Below, one piece after another: positions 9,187 through 20,294 of a DNA stretch of 64,000 nt. The notes beneath the pieces are model-generated. The model made no database searches. It was not told the DNA's origin and saw only the letters and a program-made list of their open reading frames with translations. The DNA lies in contig JAFKLR010000004.1 in the NCBI GenBank assembly GCA_017304685.1, forward strand, positions 434,001 to 498,000. The letters run 5' to 3'. Source of the DNA: Sphingobacteriia bacterium. GTDB lineage: Bacteria > Pseudomonadota > Alphaproteobacteria > Rickettsiales > 33-17. The stretch's first letter is position 1. Each line of letters begins with the position of its first letter. A program made the position numbers and the translations under genes.

Positions 9187-9213
9187 TTGATAAAAATAAA
9201 TTTTACTAGGTAT

Positions 9214-10236
9214 ATGATGAAACAAATTAAAAAAACTTTTTATTTATTGGCTATTGCATGCATCATAATAAATGTAATACCTTTATTTGATGCAAATGCT
9301 CTTGGTACTCAAGAAATTTCTTTTACTCTTCCTAATAGTGATAGAGAAATAATAACAGAAATTTATTATCCAATTGATGAAAAAATAAATTCTAAAACTA
9401 TAGAACATGGAATTTGGCATAGAAAATTTTATGTGAAAAATGCTCCTTTATCTAACAAATCATTAACTTACCCTTTAGTAATATTTTCGCATGGCTGGCA
9501 AGGGGATAGGTTTGGAAATTCATGGATTGCTGAGAGCTTAGTTAAAGAAGGCTATATTGTAGCTATGATTGAACATACGCATAATACAAGTTATGAACAT
9601 AGTGATTTGTTTCTTTATACTTCAATGTGGCAACGACCTTTAGATGTTTCAGAGTTTTTGACATATCTTTTAAATGATAAAACTTGGGGTAAGGTAATAA
9701 ATCAGGAAAAGATTGTTGCAGGAGGTTTTTCACTTGGTGGACTCACTTCGCTTTGGCTGAGTGGCATTAAAGCAGATAAAGACCTTTTTAAAAATGCAAT
9801 GGATCATAAATATTCAAGGTGGAATGATTGGCCTGAATATGCGAAAGAAAAAGCTAATAAGGTTGATTGGTCGTATGCTCAAAATTTATATTATGATAAG
9901 CGAATTAAAGCTATTTTTTCTATAGCTCCAGATTTAGGTGAGGGTTTTGATAAAAATGGACTCAAACAAAGTAAGATTCCTAGTTTAATTATTGTAGGCA
10001 CTAAAGATTTCATTACACCTGCAAAAGTGAATGCAGAATTTTATGCTAAAAATATGAATAATTCTAAGGTTATAATTATAAATGATGCTGAACATTTCGA
10101 TTTTATGAATAATTGTTCAAAGCTTGGTAAGAAAATCACCCCGCATTTATGTAATAGTAATCTAAATAGGAATAAATTACAAAAGCAGGTTAGTAAACAA
10201 ATTGTAGATTTTTTATCAGAAAATTTGGGTAAATAA
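9214..10236 (+). CDS. Exported alpha/beta hydrolase, dienelactone-hydrolase-like
   Basis: The 340-residue protein starts MMKQIKKTFYLLAIACIIIN, a signal peptide or membrane anchor, then an alpha/beta-hydrolase fold: oxyanion region VIFSHGWQGD, nucleophile elbow GGFSLGG and a late catalytic His in DAEHFDF. The frame can be extended to a TTG at 9187, but the ATG pair at 9214/9217 after actagg is better placed. The substrate is unknown; esters or lipids outside the cytoplasm are plausible. The convergent neighbour is a second hydrolase of the same superfamily. Confidence 0.78.
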   Translation: MMKQIKKTFYLLAIACIIINVIPLFDANALGTQEISFTLPNSDREIITEIYYPIDEKINSKTIEHGIWHRKFYVKNAPLSNKSLTYPLVIFSHGWQGDRFGNSWIAESLVKEGYIVAMIEHTHNTSYEHSDLFLYTSMWQRPLDVSEFLTYLLNDKTWGKVINQEKIVAGGFSLGGLTSLWLSGIKADKDLFKNAMDHKYSRWNDWPEYAKEKANKVDWSYAQNLYYDKRIKAIFSIAPDLGEGFDKNGLKQSKIPSLIIVGTKDFITPAKVNAEFYAKNMNNSKVIIINDAEHFDFMNNCSKLGKKITPHLCNSNLNRNKLQKQVSKQIVDFLSENLGK

Positions 10237-10266
10237 TTTGCAATAATAATTATATGAATAGATAGA

Positions 10267-11232
10267 TTAATATCTAATGTTTTCATTTAAAAAATTTAAA
10301 ATATCTTTTCTAAGATTTTTATAAAATGCTTTGCAGTCGCTAATAGTGCCATTAAAATATTTTTCGTTAGAATTATGTGGTAATGATTCATTCAAATAGG
10401 CATGATCCATAAAGCTAATATGACGTGAACCAGGATAGTAATGAAATTTATAACCTGACTGTTTAAGTAATTCCATAATACCAGTATTTTTTTGATAAAT
10501 TTGTCTTTCTTCAGATAAGCAGAATAGGATAGGATATTTTGTGGGATAAGGAAATTGTAATTCTCCATCAATAAATACTATACATTCTTTAACATTTGAA
10601 TGAGTAGGTTCATGTGGTAATAAGCTATTAACTCCTGATCTAAATATACTAGTAATACGATTAGCAAGCATAAATAATGCATTGCCACCCATTGAATGCC
10701 CAATAAGTGCAACTTTAGAGGTATCAATATTTCCAGAAAATTCATTTTTATTTTTCTTTATCCAGTCAAATACATAAAGAATATTATCTATGATATTACT
10801 ATGTTTAGCGCAGCTTCTATTATTCCATATTTCCGGCTGAGTTTTGTCAGTTACTAATTGATGTTGAATGCATATTACAATAAAACCATGTGAAGCTAAT
10901 TCTTCATTAAGGATAGCATAATCAGTCATTATTGCTCCATTACCATGATTAAAGATTACAACAGGGTGTTTACCTGAAGAGATGCTTTTTACATTAGCTT
11001 GTTCCGCAAATACTTTATTTTTTAAAATAGGGAATAATTTAGGTGCAAATTCTTCATATATTTTTTCTTTTGGAGTATGAGGTCCTTTTGATAAAGGAAA
11101 ATATATTTGAATAGGTATTAATTGTCCTTCAGGATATTCAAAAGTTTTCCTGAATTCATTGTATAAATTATATTTACATACTCCAACTTTGTAACTACCA
11201 GTTGGTGATAATATTATTCTATTGTTACTCAT
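10267..11232 (-). CDS. Alpha/beta hydrolase, platelet-activating-factor acetylhydrolase-like
   Basis: The 321-residue product has VVIFNHGNGA (oxyanion region), ELASHGFIVICIQH, the nucleophile elbow GHSMGG and a C-terminal SRHISFMDHAYL that supplies the catalytic His. This arrangement is typical of PAF-acetylhydrolase isoform II-like lipases, which release short or oxidised acyl groups from phospholipids. No signal peptide is visible, so it is probably cytosolic unless secreted by another route. It lies between the convergent exported hydrolase and tRNA-Ser. Confidence 0.75.
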   Translation of the reverse strand: MSNNRIILSPTGSYKVGVCKYNLYNEFRKTFEYPEGQLIPIQIYFPLSKGPHTPKEKIYEEFAPKLFPILKNKVFAEQANVKSISSGKHPVVIFNHGNGAIMTDYAILNEELASHGFIVICIQHQLVTDKTQPEIWNNRSCAKHSNIIDNILYVFDWIKKNKNEFSGNIDTSKVALIGHSMGGNALFMLANRITSIFRSGVNSLLPHEPTHSNVKECIVFIDGELQFPYPTKYPILFCLSEERQIYQKNTGIMELLKQSGYKFHYYPGSRHISFMDHAYLNESLPHNSNEKYFNGTISDCKAFYKNLRKDILNFLNENIRY

Positions 11233-11331
11233 AATTATAAAATTAAACTATCTTCAAAAAATGATATAAAAATTTAAGATTAATTTAGTAAAGAATTTTC
11301 AATTTTGTTAAATAACAAGAGATTAAAAATG

Positions 11332-11421
11332 TGGCGGATGGGGTGGGATTCGAACCCACGGTACGGTTCCCCGCACGCCGGTTTTCAAGACCGGTACCTT
11401 AAACCACTCGGTCACCCATCC
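11332..11421 (-). tRNA. tRNA-Ser (anticodon UGA)
   Basis: The reverse complement folds as a class II tRNA: acceptor GGATGGG with CCCATCC, D-arm GACCGAGTGG, anticodon loop CTTGAAA giving UGA, a long variable arm, T-arm GGTTCGAATCC, and an encoded 3' CCA at 11332-11334. Length 90 bases and the long variable arm identify tRNA-Ser. Confidence 0.97.
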
Positions 11422-11445
11422 GTATAATGAATAATTGAGTTACTT

Positions 11446-11474
11446 TAGATAACATATAACTTGCATTTTAGCAA
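11446..11474 (-). promoter_or_regulatory. Candidate promoter of tRNA-Ser
   Basis: On the minus strand TTGCTA (11469-11474) and TATCTA (11446-11451) are separated by 17 bases, about 25 bases before the tRNA 5' end. Both hexamers are partial matches, and AT-rich sequence gives many chance hits. Confidence 0.35.
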
Positions 11475-11516
11475 TAGTTATTATTTAGTAAGATCAAATT
11501 CTTCAAATGTAGTGAT

Positions 11517-12434
11517 ATGGATAATATTGAAAACCCCTTTAAAGGTGCAAGCAAAATCTCAAAATTGAGTATTCTTACTAAATTCAAATATGTTGAGCTT
11601 TTAAGCGATTTCCTAGAATTTTATGAAGCTTCTACTAGTGCTTACGAAGTTGATATAACTACTCATGTAGATCCATACCCAGAGGATAAATGGCAAGTTG
11701 AAGCATATTTTTTTGATTTAAAAGAAAAGCAGGAAGTCATTGAAGGAACAAAAAATTATATTAATGAGCTTAAAATTGAAGCTGAAATTTTAAATTTTGA
11801 AGAAGTACCAGACATAGATTGGGTTAGTGAGGTTCAAAAAAATATTCCACCAATTATAATCCCACCATTTGTTATAAGCTCAGAAGAAATGAATGATAAT
11901 AGAGAAAAATATCATATAAAAATTAGTGCAGGTAGAGCCTTTGGCACGGGAAGTCATGAAACTACTGCAGCATGTATTGAAGCTTTAAGTAAATTGATAG
12001 AAAATAATACGTTTAAAAATATATTAGATATTGGTACAGGTTCAGGTATTTTGGCAATTGCAGCTTCAAAAATTTTTAATTCAAATATTACCGCTACAGA
12101 TTTAGATAATGTGGCAATTGAAGTAGCTAAAGAAAATTTTAAATTAAATAATATTTCAAATATTAAAGCTTTTGCCTGTGATGGATTTAAAGATGCACAA
12201 ATAAAACATAATAAATATGATTTAGTATTTGCAAATATATTAGCGCAACCATTAATCGATATGGCTGAAGATGCTGCAAATGTTCTTGCAGACGATGGCT
12301 ATATAATTCTTTCAGGTTTTTTATTAAATCAAGAAAAAATGGTTTTTGAAAAATATTCTTATTTTGGATTAAAATTATTTGATAGAATAATTAATGGTGA
12401 TTGGGTTTGCTTAATTTTACAAAAAGCTTCCTAA
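11517..12434 (+). CDS. prmA: Ribosomal protein L11 methyltransferase
   Basis: The 305-residue protein has an N-terminal substrate-recognition domain and a Rossmann methyltransferase domain. SAM motif I is DIGTGSGILAIAASK, the preceding conserved segment is AFGTGSHETT, and motif IV is FANILAQPL; all are PrmA hallmarks. It trimethylates ribosomal protein L11 in the cytosol. Length is normal. It opens a long plus-strand run, about 125 bases before fliN. Confidence 0.93.
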   Translation: MDNIENPFKGASKISKLSILTKFKYVELLSDFLEFYEASTSAYEVDITTHVDPYPEDKWQVEAYFFDLKEKQEVIEGTKNYINELKIEAEILNFEEVPDIDWVSEVQKNIPPIIIPPFVISSEEMNDNREKYHIKISAGRAFGTGSHETTAACIEALSKLIENNTFKNILDIGTGSGILAIAASKIFNSNITATDLDNVAIEVAKENFKLNNISNIKAFACDGFKDAQIKHNKYDLVFANILAQPLIDMAEDAANVLADDGYIILSGFLLNQEKMVFEKYSYFGLKLFDRIINGDWVCLILQKAS

Positions 12435-12559
12435 AAAAAGTTATAAATATTTTTTTACTTATCTACTAAAATAAAAAAATTTACAATTTAATACTCTTGT
12501 ATTATTTATAATTTAGATTAATATATTAAATATTATCCAAATATAGGTTCGAGTTTATT

Positions 12560-12835
12560 ATGACAGAAAATCAAGAAACTATTGATGAAAATATCAAAAT
12601 AGAAAGTGTATATGATATTCCTGTACAAATTTCAGTTTTACTCGGCAAATCGATGATGTCAGTAGGTCAACTTCTTAAACTAGGTAAAGGTTCAGTAGTT
12701 GAACTTGATAGAAAAGTTGGGGAAGCAGTTGATATTTTTGTAAACGACCGCTTAGTTGCTCGTGGTGAAGTAGTAATAGTTGATGAAAAAGTTGGTGTGA
12801 CATTAACTGAAATTATGAGACAAGATAAAGAATAA
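12560..12835 (+). CDS. fliN: Flagellar motor switch protein FliN
   Basis: The 91-residue protein is almost entirely a SpoA (surface presentation of antigens) domain: YDIPVQISVLLGKSMMSVGQ, then VVELDRKVGEAVDIFVND and ARGEVVIVDEKVGV. FliN forms the base of the cytoplasmic C-ring with FliM (gene at 31283) and takes part in export and rotation switching. It is short, as in many alphaproteobacteria. motA begins one base after its stop. Confidence 0.93.
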   Translation: MTENQETIDENIKIESVYDIPVQISVLLGKSMMSVGQLLKLGKGSVVELDRKVGEAVDIFVNDRLVARGEVVIVDEKVGVTLTEIMRQDKE

Positions 12836-12836
12836 A

Positions 12837-13628
12837 ATGAATGAAACTTCTACAGATTTAACAAGTTTTTTTGGTATCGTATTTTGTATAGCATTAATAT
12901 TTGCTGCTATAATAGTAGGTGGTAATGTATTAAGTTTTCTTGATGCGCAATCAGTGCTTATAGTTGTTGGTGGTACCTTTTGTGTAACGTCTGCATGTTT
13001 TAAATGGGATGAAATCATTGCTTCAATAAAAATTTCTCTTAAGACAGTTTTTTATACTATTAATGATTTAACAGATTCAGCTTATTTTTGTATTAAATGT
13101 TCAGAAAGAGCTTATAAAAAAGGGGTACTTGATTTAGCAAATCAAGAAAGAGAAATTTATAATTTTAATCCTTTTCTTTGGGAAGGAGTAAAATTAGTAA
13201 GTGATAGTGTAGCAATGGATTTTTTAGATCACAATTTAACACAACATTTAATTTTTATGGTCGAAAGACATAAAAAAACTGTCGCTATTCTTAAAAAGGC
13301 GGGAGAAATTGCACCAGCAATGGGTTTAATAGGAACACTTGTTGGGTTAGTTCAAATGTTAAATAATTTGAACGATATTTCAAAAATAGGGCCTGCTATG
13401 GCAGTTGCATTGCTTACAACTTTTTATGGTGCTATTATTTCCTATGTTTTTATGTTTCCTCTTGCTTCAAAATTAGAAAGAAATACGCAAGAAGAATTAA
13501 TTTTAAATAAGTTATTTTATGAAACAATAATTTCTATCGCTAAAAAACAAAATCCAAGATTATTAGAAATTACATTAAATAATATTTTACCTCACGATAA
13601 AAAAGTACATTATTTTGATAACAAGTAG
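12837..13628 (+). CDS. motA: Flagellar motor stator protein MotA
   Basis: The 263-residue product belongs to the MotA/PomA family. It has two N-terminal membrane segments (about 11-50), a cytoplasmic loop, and two C-terminal segments with the conserved proline stretch PAMGLIGTLVGLVQML and LLTTFYGAIISYVFMFPLA. It forms the ion-conducting stator with MotB, which is not in this window. The sequence is closer to the short PomA/MotP type than to E. coli MotA (295 residues). It is translationally coupled to fliN and followed 13 bases later by flbD. Confidence 0.88.
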   Translation: MNETSTDLTSFFGIVFCIALIFAAIIVGGNVLSFLDAQSVLIVVGGTFCVTSACFKWDEIIASIKISLKTVFYTINDLTDSAYFCIKCSERAYKKGVLDLANQEREIYNFNPFLWEGVKLVSDSVAMDFLDHNLTQHLIFMVERHKKTVAILKKAGEIAPAMGLIGTLVGLVQMLNNLNDISKIGPAMAVALLTTFYGAIISYVFMFPLASKLERNTQEELILNKLFYETIISIAKKQNPRLLEITLNNILPHDKKVHYFDNK

Positions 13629-13641
13629 ATAAAAGGTAAAA

Positions 13642-14898
13642 ATGCGACTTTTAATTATTGGTGATTTATCTGGTGAATTATATAAGGCAAGTCAGGTAGC
13701 ATCAAAAAGAGGTGCATCTGTTAGGCAAGCAAATAATATTGATAATGCGTTAGAGGATTTAAGATCTGGCAATAGTGCAGATTTAATTTTTATTGATGCT
13801 AAACAAAATATAAAAAAATTAGTTGATCAATTATCTCAAGAAAAGATTTTTGCAAATGTAATAGCATGCGGATTCGATCAAAATAAAGATGATGCAGTAA
13901 CTGCTATAAAATCTGGTGCAAAAGAATATTTACCTCTTCCTCCTGATGAAGATTTAATAGTTTCAATCATTGAAGCAATATCTATAGATAATAAAGATTT
14001 CATAGCTTCAAGTGAGACAATGCAAAAAATTATGCAACTCGGCAAACAAGTAGCAAGTTCTGATGCTACTATTTTGATAACTGGGGAATCAGGAACTGGT
14101 AAAGAGGTAATGGCTAAGTTTTTACATACTCAAAGTAAAAGGAAAACTAAACCTTTTGTTTCTGTAAACTGTGCTGCTATTCCAGAAAATTTACTAGAAT
14201 CCGAGCTTTTTGGACATGAAAAAGGTGCTTTTACAGGAGCTGTTGCAAGAAGAGTAGGTAAATTTGAAGAAGCTAATGGTGGAACCCTTTTATTAGATGA
14301 AATTAGTGAAATTGATATTAAATTACAAGCAAAGTTACTAAGGGCAATTCAAGAAAAAGAAATAGAAAGAATAGGTGGAAATAATAAAGTTAAATTAGAC
14401 ATAAGAATTATAGCTACTAGTAATAGAACTCTATCTGAAGAAGTTAAAAACGGGAGATTTAGAGAAGATCTTTATTTTCGTTTAAATGTTATAAATATTA
14501 GTCTTCCACCTTTAAGAGAAAGGAGAGAAGATATTTTAAAAATTTCTTCATTTTATATTGAAAAATATAGTAAACAAAACAGTCTGAAAATACCTAAATT
14601 TGATGAAGAAGCTCTTAAAATAGTAGAGAATTATAATTGGCCTGGTAATGTTAGAGAACTTGAAAATACAATGTACAGAGCTTGTTTACTAGCAGAGAAC
14701 GGCATTATTAGCAAAGATAGTTTAATGATAAGCGCGGAAAATAGTTTTAGAGCAAAGTCATTAGCCGATCTTGAAAAAGAAGCGATTAGTTCAACGTTAA
14801 AAAATTGCTTGGGCGATCATATTGCTGCTGCAAAAATTTTAGGAATTTCTGTAAAAAATCTTGAAGAAAAACTAGCAGCTTACGAACAAAATATGTAA
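13642..14898 (+). CDS. flbD: Sigma-54-dependent flagellar transcription regulator FlbD
   Basis: The 418-residue protein has a receiver-like domain (1-115), a sigma-54 AAA+ domain and a Fis-type helix-turn-helix at the C-terminus. The AAA+ domain shows Walker A GESGTGKE and the sigma-54-contacting loop GAFTGA. In the receiver, Asp52 could be the phospho-acceptor, but the acidic pocket is reduced and the usual late Lys-Pro pair is replaced (GAKEYLPLP), as expected for FlbD. It should activate late flagellar genes with RpoN. No clear sigma-54 promoter was found before the flagellar genes here. The leader aaaaggtaaaaatg matches that of tpiA. Confidence 0.88.
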   Translation: MRLLIIGDLSGELYKASQVASKRGASVRQANNIDNALEDLRSGNSADLIFIDAKQNIKKLVDQLSQEKIFANVIACGFDQNKDDAVTAIKSGAKEYLPLPPDEDLIVSIIEAISIDNKDFIASSETMQKIMQLGKQVASSDATILITGESGTGKEVMAKFLHTQSKRKTKPFVSVNCAAIPENLLESELFGHEKGAFTGAVARRVGKFEEANGGTLLLDEISEIDIKLQAKLLRAIQEKEIERIGGNNKVKLDIRIIATSNRTLSEEVKNGRFREDLYFRLNVINISLPPLRERREDILKISSFYIEKYSKQNSLKIPKFDEEALKIVENYNWPGNVRELENTMYRACLLAENGIISKDSLMISAENSFRAKSLADLEKEAISSTLKNCLGDHIAAAKILGISVKNLEEKLAAYEQNM

Positions 14899-14950
14899 TA
14901 TCATTTTTAATTCACAAAAATTACTTAGTAAATTTAAATAAAAGGTAAGA

Positions 14951-15667
14951 ATGCCAGGTAAAATTATTATAGCTAATTGGAAAATGAACGGTAATTTTTC
15001 TTTAGCTCATGAAATAAATAATTATCTAGTTAAAATGGTAAATGCGCCAAATAAAATAATTATTTGTACCCCTAGCATTTTCTTTAATTATTTTGATCAT
15101 CAAAAAGTAAATCTAGGAGCGCAAGATATTTCAGTTATTGAAGAAGAATACGGCGCATATACAGGAGAAATAAGTGGTAAATTATTAAAATACTCTGGTT
15201 GTGAGCATGTTTTAATAGGTCATTCTGAAAGAAGACAATATTTCAATGAAAATAATGAAATTTTAAATAAAAAATTACAAAATGCTTTAAAATTTAATAT
15301 ACAACCAATATTTTGCGTTGGTGAAACAAAAGAAGAATATGATAAGCAATTAACGGCAAAAGTACTTGAAGATCAGCTAAAAATAATAAAAAACTTACCA
15401 GTTACTGATCAATTAAAAGTAATAATTGCTTATGAACCAGTTTGGTCAATCGGCACGGGCCTTATACCGGATTTAAAATATATTTCTAAAGTTAAAGATA
15501 TTATTAATAAGTTATTTGAAAAAAATTTAAAAATAGTGTATGGTGGCTCAGTAAATACAGGTAATGCTAATGAAATACTAAATTCATGGCCAATTGATGG
15601 AGCCTTGATTGGGGGAGCAAGTCTTAAGCTTCCCGATTTTAAGAAAATAATTAGTTTTGCCGAATAA
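14951..15667 (+). CDS. tpiA: Triosephosphate isomerase
   Basis: The 238-residue TIM-barrel enzyme interconverts dihydroxyacetone phosphate and glyceraldehyde 3-phosphate. Catalytic residues are visible: Lys in IANWKMNGN, His in LIGHSERR and Glu in AYEPVWSIGTG, with phosphate-binding YGGSVNTGNA and GGASL. It is slightly shorter than the usual 250 residues. It lies downstream of flbD and upstream of secG on the same strand. Confidence 0.95.
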   Translation: MPGKIIIANWKMNGNFSLAHEINNYLVKMVNAPNKIIICTPSIFFNYFDHQKVNLGAQDISVIEEEYGAYTGEISGKLLKYSGCEHVLIGHSERRQYFNENNEILNKKLQNALKFNIQPIFCVGETKEEYDKQLTAKVLEDQLKIIKNLPVTDQLKVIIAYEPVWSIGTGLIPDLKYISKVKDIINKLFEKNLKIVYGGSVNTGNANEILNSWPIDGALIGGASLKLPDFKKIISFAE

Positions 15668-15724
15668 TATAGAATTATTTTGGGCATTAAAACATCCTCC
15701 AGAATACAAATTAGAAGGGTAGCA

Positions 15725-16036
15725 ATGGAAACAATATTACTTATAATTCAAATAGTTGTAACTTTATTACTTATTGTAGTAGTCATACTTCAAAAAACTG
15801 GCAGTGATAGCGTAGGTAATTTAAGCGGAGGAGCTAATAATTTTGTTCAGTCCTCAAGTGGTAGTAACTTTTTTACTAAAACTACTGCAATTTTAGCAGC
15901 TATATTCATGATAAATAGTTTAGGTTTATCAATTGTTATGGATAAAAAAAATCATTCAGATTCTCTTATAGAAAAAATTGAAAGTAAATCTGCTGAGGAT
16001 AAAGAGAACGCAGATATAGAAAATATCAGAAAATAA
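15725..16036 (+). CDS. secG: Preprotein translocase subunit SecG
   Basis: The 103-residue protein starts METILLIIQIVVTLLLIVVV, has the conserved loop LQKTGSDSVGNLSGG and a second membrane helix (TTAILAAIFMINSLGLSI), followed by an acidic tail. This is the two-helix SecG pattern of the SecYEG channel. ATG 15725 with agaagggt upstream is chosen over an extended frame from 15680. tpiA-secG-pyrG-kdsA is an order seen in other alphaproteobacteria. Confidence 0.92.
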   Translation: METILLIIQIVVTLLLIVVVILQKTGSDSVGNLSGGANNFVQSSSGSNFFTKTTAILAAIFMINSLGLSIVMDKKNHSDSLIEKIESKSAEDKENADIENIRK

Positions 16037-16042
16037 CTATAA

Positions 16043-17692
<1,650 letters not shown>

Positions 17693-17701
17693 AGGTTAAA
17701 G

Positions 17702-18523
17702 ATGGCAAATCATGTTAATGTAGGTAATATTAAAATTGGTAATGATTTACCGTTAGTTTTAATTGCAGGTCCTTGCCAAATGGAATCTCGGGACCATGCG
17801 ATGAAAATGGCTGAGCATGTAAAAAAGATATGCGATAGATTGAATATGCAATTCATATTTAAAACATCTTTTGATAAAGCTAATCGCAGTTCTTTAAATG
17901 GTAAGAGAGGCATAGGTTTAGAAAATGCATTACCTGTATTTGAGGAAATAAAAAAAACATTTAATTGCCCAGTGCTTACAGATGTTCATACAGAAGAACA
18001 ATGTAAAATAGCTGCTGAAATAATTGATGTTTTACAAATCCCAGCTTTTTTATGCAGACAAACTGATTTGTTATTAGCAGCCGGTAATACAGGAAAAGTT
18101 GTTAACGTTAAAAAAGGGCAGTTTTTAGCCCCATGGGATATTAAAAATATTATTGAAAAAGTTTACTCTACTGGAAATAAAAATGTTTTAATAACTGAAA
18201 GAGGTACAAGCTTCGGTTATAATACTCTTATTTCAGATATGAGAGCTCTGCCTATTATGGCCAGATTTGGTGCGCCAATAGTTTTTGATGCAACACATTC
18301 AGTGCAACAGCCTGGTGGTAAGGGTAGTGAGAGTGGTGGAGAAAGAGAATTTGTAGAAGTTCTGGCTCGTGCAGCTATCGCAGTAGGAGTGGCAGCAGTA
18401 TTTATGGAAGTACATAATGACCCTGATAATGCTCCAAGTGATGGTCCATGCATGCTAAAAGTTGATAACCTTGAAAATTTACTTTCACTTCTAAAAAAAT
18501 TTGATACAATTGTTAAATCTTAA
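17702..18523 (+). CDS. kdsA: 3-deoxy-8-phosphooctulonate synthase (KDO-8-P synthase)
   Basis: The 273-residue TIM-barrel enzyme condenses phosphoenolpyruvate with arabinose 5-phosphate, the first committed step to the LPS sugar Kdo. Family signatures are present: [50 protein letters not shown] and [14 protein letters not shown]. Together with lpxB in this window it predicts an LPS outer membrane with a Kdo core. Length is normal. Confidence 0.97.
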   Translation: MANHVNVGNIKIGNDLPLVLIAGPCQMESRDHAMKMAEHVKKICDRLNMQFIFKTSFDKANRSSLNGKRGIGLENALPVFEEIKKTFNCPVLTDVHTEEQCKIAAEIIDVLQIPAFLCRQTDLLLAAGNTGKVVNVKKGQFLAPWDIKNIIEKVYSTGNKNVLITERGTSFGYNTLISDMRALPIMARFGAPIVFDATHSVQQPGGKGSESGGEREFVEVLARAAIAVGVAAVFMEVHNDPDNAPSDGPCMLKVDNLENLLSLLKKFDTIVKS

Positions 18524-18561
18524 ATAATTATTACAAATATTCTATAATTTTGGAGAGTTCA

Positions 18562-19842
18562 ATGAAATATAAAATGCTGCTTGCTGTTATAATGGGTAAT
18601 ATCTTAGAATTTTATGATTTTATGATATTTGCTCATCTTTCTACTGTTATTGGTCCTTTATTCTTCCCAAGTGATAGTCCTGATAAATCTCACTTAGCTA
18701 TACTTGGTGTTTTTGCATTAAGTAATATTTCACGCCTTGTAGGTGCAATATATTTTGGTAGTATGGCTGATAAAGAAGGTCGTAAAGAAGCTGTAGCTAA
18801 AACTGTATTACTAATGAGTCTTCCAACATTACTTATTGGATTAATGCCTACATATGCAACTATTGGAGTACTAGCTACTATTATTATGATTGGTCTTCGC
18901 TTCATGCAAGGTGTTGCAATGGGGGGAGAATACAATAACTCAGGTTTATTACTTATGGAAAACTTCCCTAAGAATAAAGGAATAGTCAGTGGTATACTTT
19001 CAAGTTCATGCCAAGTTGGTAGTTTAATAGCTCTTGGATTAGTATATATTGTTTTAATGTTCCGTGAGATTGAATGGTTATGGCGTGCAACCTTTATTTT
19101 CGGTAGTGTATTCGGCTTAATTTCATATAGATTAAGAAGAGTAATCATGGAAAGTGATGAATTTAAACTTTTCGAAGCTAACAAAAAAGTTAAACGTAGT
19201 GCGGATACAGAAGGATTTAAAGAAATATTTAAAGATTACCGTAACTTCATAGCTCTTATAGCAGTGGGTGGTTTAGTTGGTGCATTAGTATGGATCCCAA
19301 TAACTTTTACAAATTTTTACGTAACTAAAACCTTAAAGTTACCTAATGAGATAGGATTAGATGCAACTTTAACTGCAATTATTACTTATATTATTTCTTG
19401 TGTAGTAATGGGATATATCGCAGATAAATTTAAACCAATTAAAGTAATGTTAATTGCATGTATGGGATTGATTGTTTTCGCTTATCCATTATTTGGGTTT
19501 TTAGTAAAACAAAATTTCACTGCATTCCAAATTTTAATTACATTATTTACAGGTGCTTTCGTAGGGCCAGTACATGCGTTTACTGTAAATTTATATAGCG
19601 TTAATAAACGTGGTAGAGCGGTATCACTTGGATTTGGTTTAGGTGTAGGAATTATTGGTAGTACAACACCGATAGTTGCGCCTTACTTAATTGAAGTAAC
19701 AGGAAGCCATTATGCGCCTGCAATGTATTTAATGGTACTTAGTGCTTTAGCTTTCCTTTCAATGGTAAAGTCAAAACAATTTAGTGATTTACAAGAAGAA
19801 GAAGAAGAAGAAGAAGAATTAAGTTTATCTGCTTCAAAATAA
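18562..19842 (+). CDS. MFS metabolite:proton symporter, ProP-like
   Basis: The 426-residue protein has 12 predicted membrane helices. Typical metabolite:H+ symporter motifs are GNILEFYDFMIFAHL at the start, FGSMADKEGRKEA in the first cytoplasmic loop and MQGVAMGGEYNNSG. It resembles the ProP-like carriers that are expanded in rickettsiae; the substrate cannot be read from sequence. ATG 18562 follows ggagag; the frame also extends to a TTG at 18550. The C-terminus holds eight consecutive Glu residues from a GAA microsatellite. Confidence 0.88.
   Translation: MKYKMLLAVIMGNILEFYDFMIFAHLSTVIGPLFFPSDSPDKSHLAILGVFALSNISRLVGAIYFGSMADKEGRKEAVAKTVLLMSLPTLLIGLMPTYATIGVLATIIMIGLRFMQGVAMGGEYNNSGLLLMENFPKNKGIVSGILSSSCQVGSLIALGLVYIVLMFREIEWLWRATFIFGSVFGLISYRLRRVIMESDEFKLFEANKKVKRSADTEGFKEIFKDYRNFIALIAVGGLVGALVWIPITFTNFYVTKTLKLPNEIGLDATLTAIITYIISCVVMGYIADKFKPIKVMLIACMGLIVFAYPLFGFLVKQNFTAFQILITLFTGAFVGPVHAFTVNLYSVNKRGRAVSLGFGLGVGIIGSTTPIVAPYLIEVTGSHYAPAMYLMVLSALAFLSMVKSKQFSDLQEEEEEEEELSLSASK
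19795..19818 (+). repeat. (GAA)8 microsatellite in the MFS carrier gene
   Basis: Eight uninterrupted GAA units encode eight Glu residues in the cytoplasmic tail. Unit gain or loss would stay in frame and alter only tail length. Confidence 0.85.
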
Positions 19843-20294
19843 TTTAATAAAGTTATATGTTGGCATTAGCATATTTAAACTCTAATTGAGTTTAAATATG
19901 CTATCTAAAATATTTTACCTATTTATCTCACGTAAAATAACAATATTACTAATCATATCATATAAGCATCAATTATTTAGGCAACTTATGGTAGTTATAA
20001 GGTACTTAAATAGATTAATATATATCTCGCTATAAACATAATAAAGAATCAACAAATATTGAAAATCTTTTCTAAGAAATTATTGAGAATACTAAAATTA
20101 AAATTCTAAATACTTCAATTTTTAAAAGGCTTAAATGAAAAGATATAAAGATAATTTTTTATAGCTATATACACTTGGTTTTATAATTTATTTATTACGC
20201 TTATTTCTATTTTAAACGAATCATTTTTGAATCATTAATAGATTAAAAATTAAAAACTAATAAATATAAGAAGTATAATCTTAGAACCGTAAAA
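19843..20294. other. 452-bp gap with no gene seen
   Basis: Apart from the hairpin near its left end, the gap is very AT-rich with stops in all frames. The longest meaningful-looking stretch is about 25 codons near 19,962-20,034, without a recognisable family. It may be decayed coding sequence or the promoter and 3' regions of its neighbours. A short direct repeat gaatcatt occurs twice near 20,220-20,240. Confidence 0.5.
19868..19902 (+). terminator. Hairpin after the MFS carrier gene
   Basis: Perfect 15-bp stem (19868-19882 with 19888-19902) with a 5-nt loop, 25 bases after the stop. The following atctaaaatatttt is only weakly U-rich, so termination is inferred from the stem and position. 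Confidence 0.65.

Noticed and set aside
18690..19184. 164-codon open frame antisense to the MFS carrier gene
   Set aside because: It mirrors the hydrophobic carrier codons, has no RBS or family features, and the sense gene is clear.
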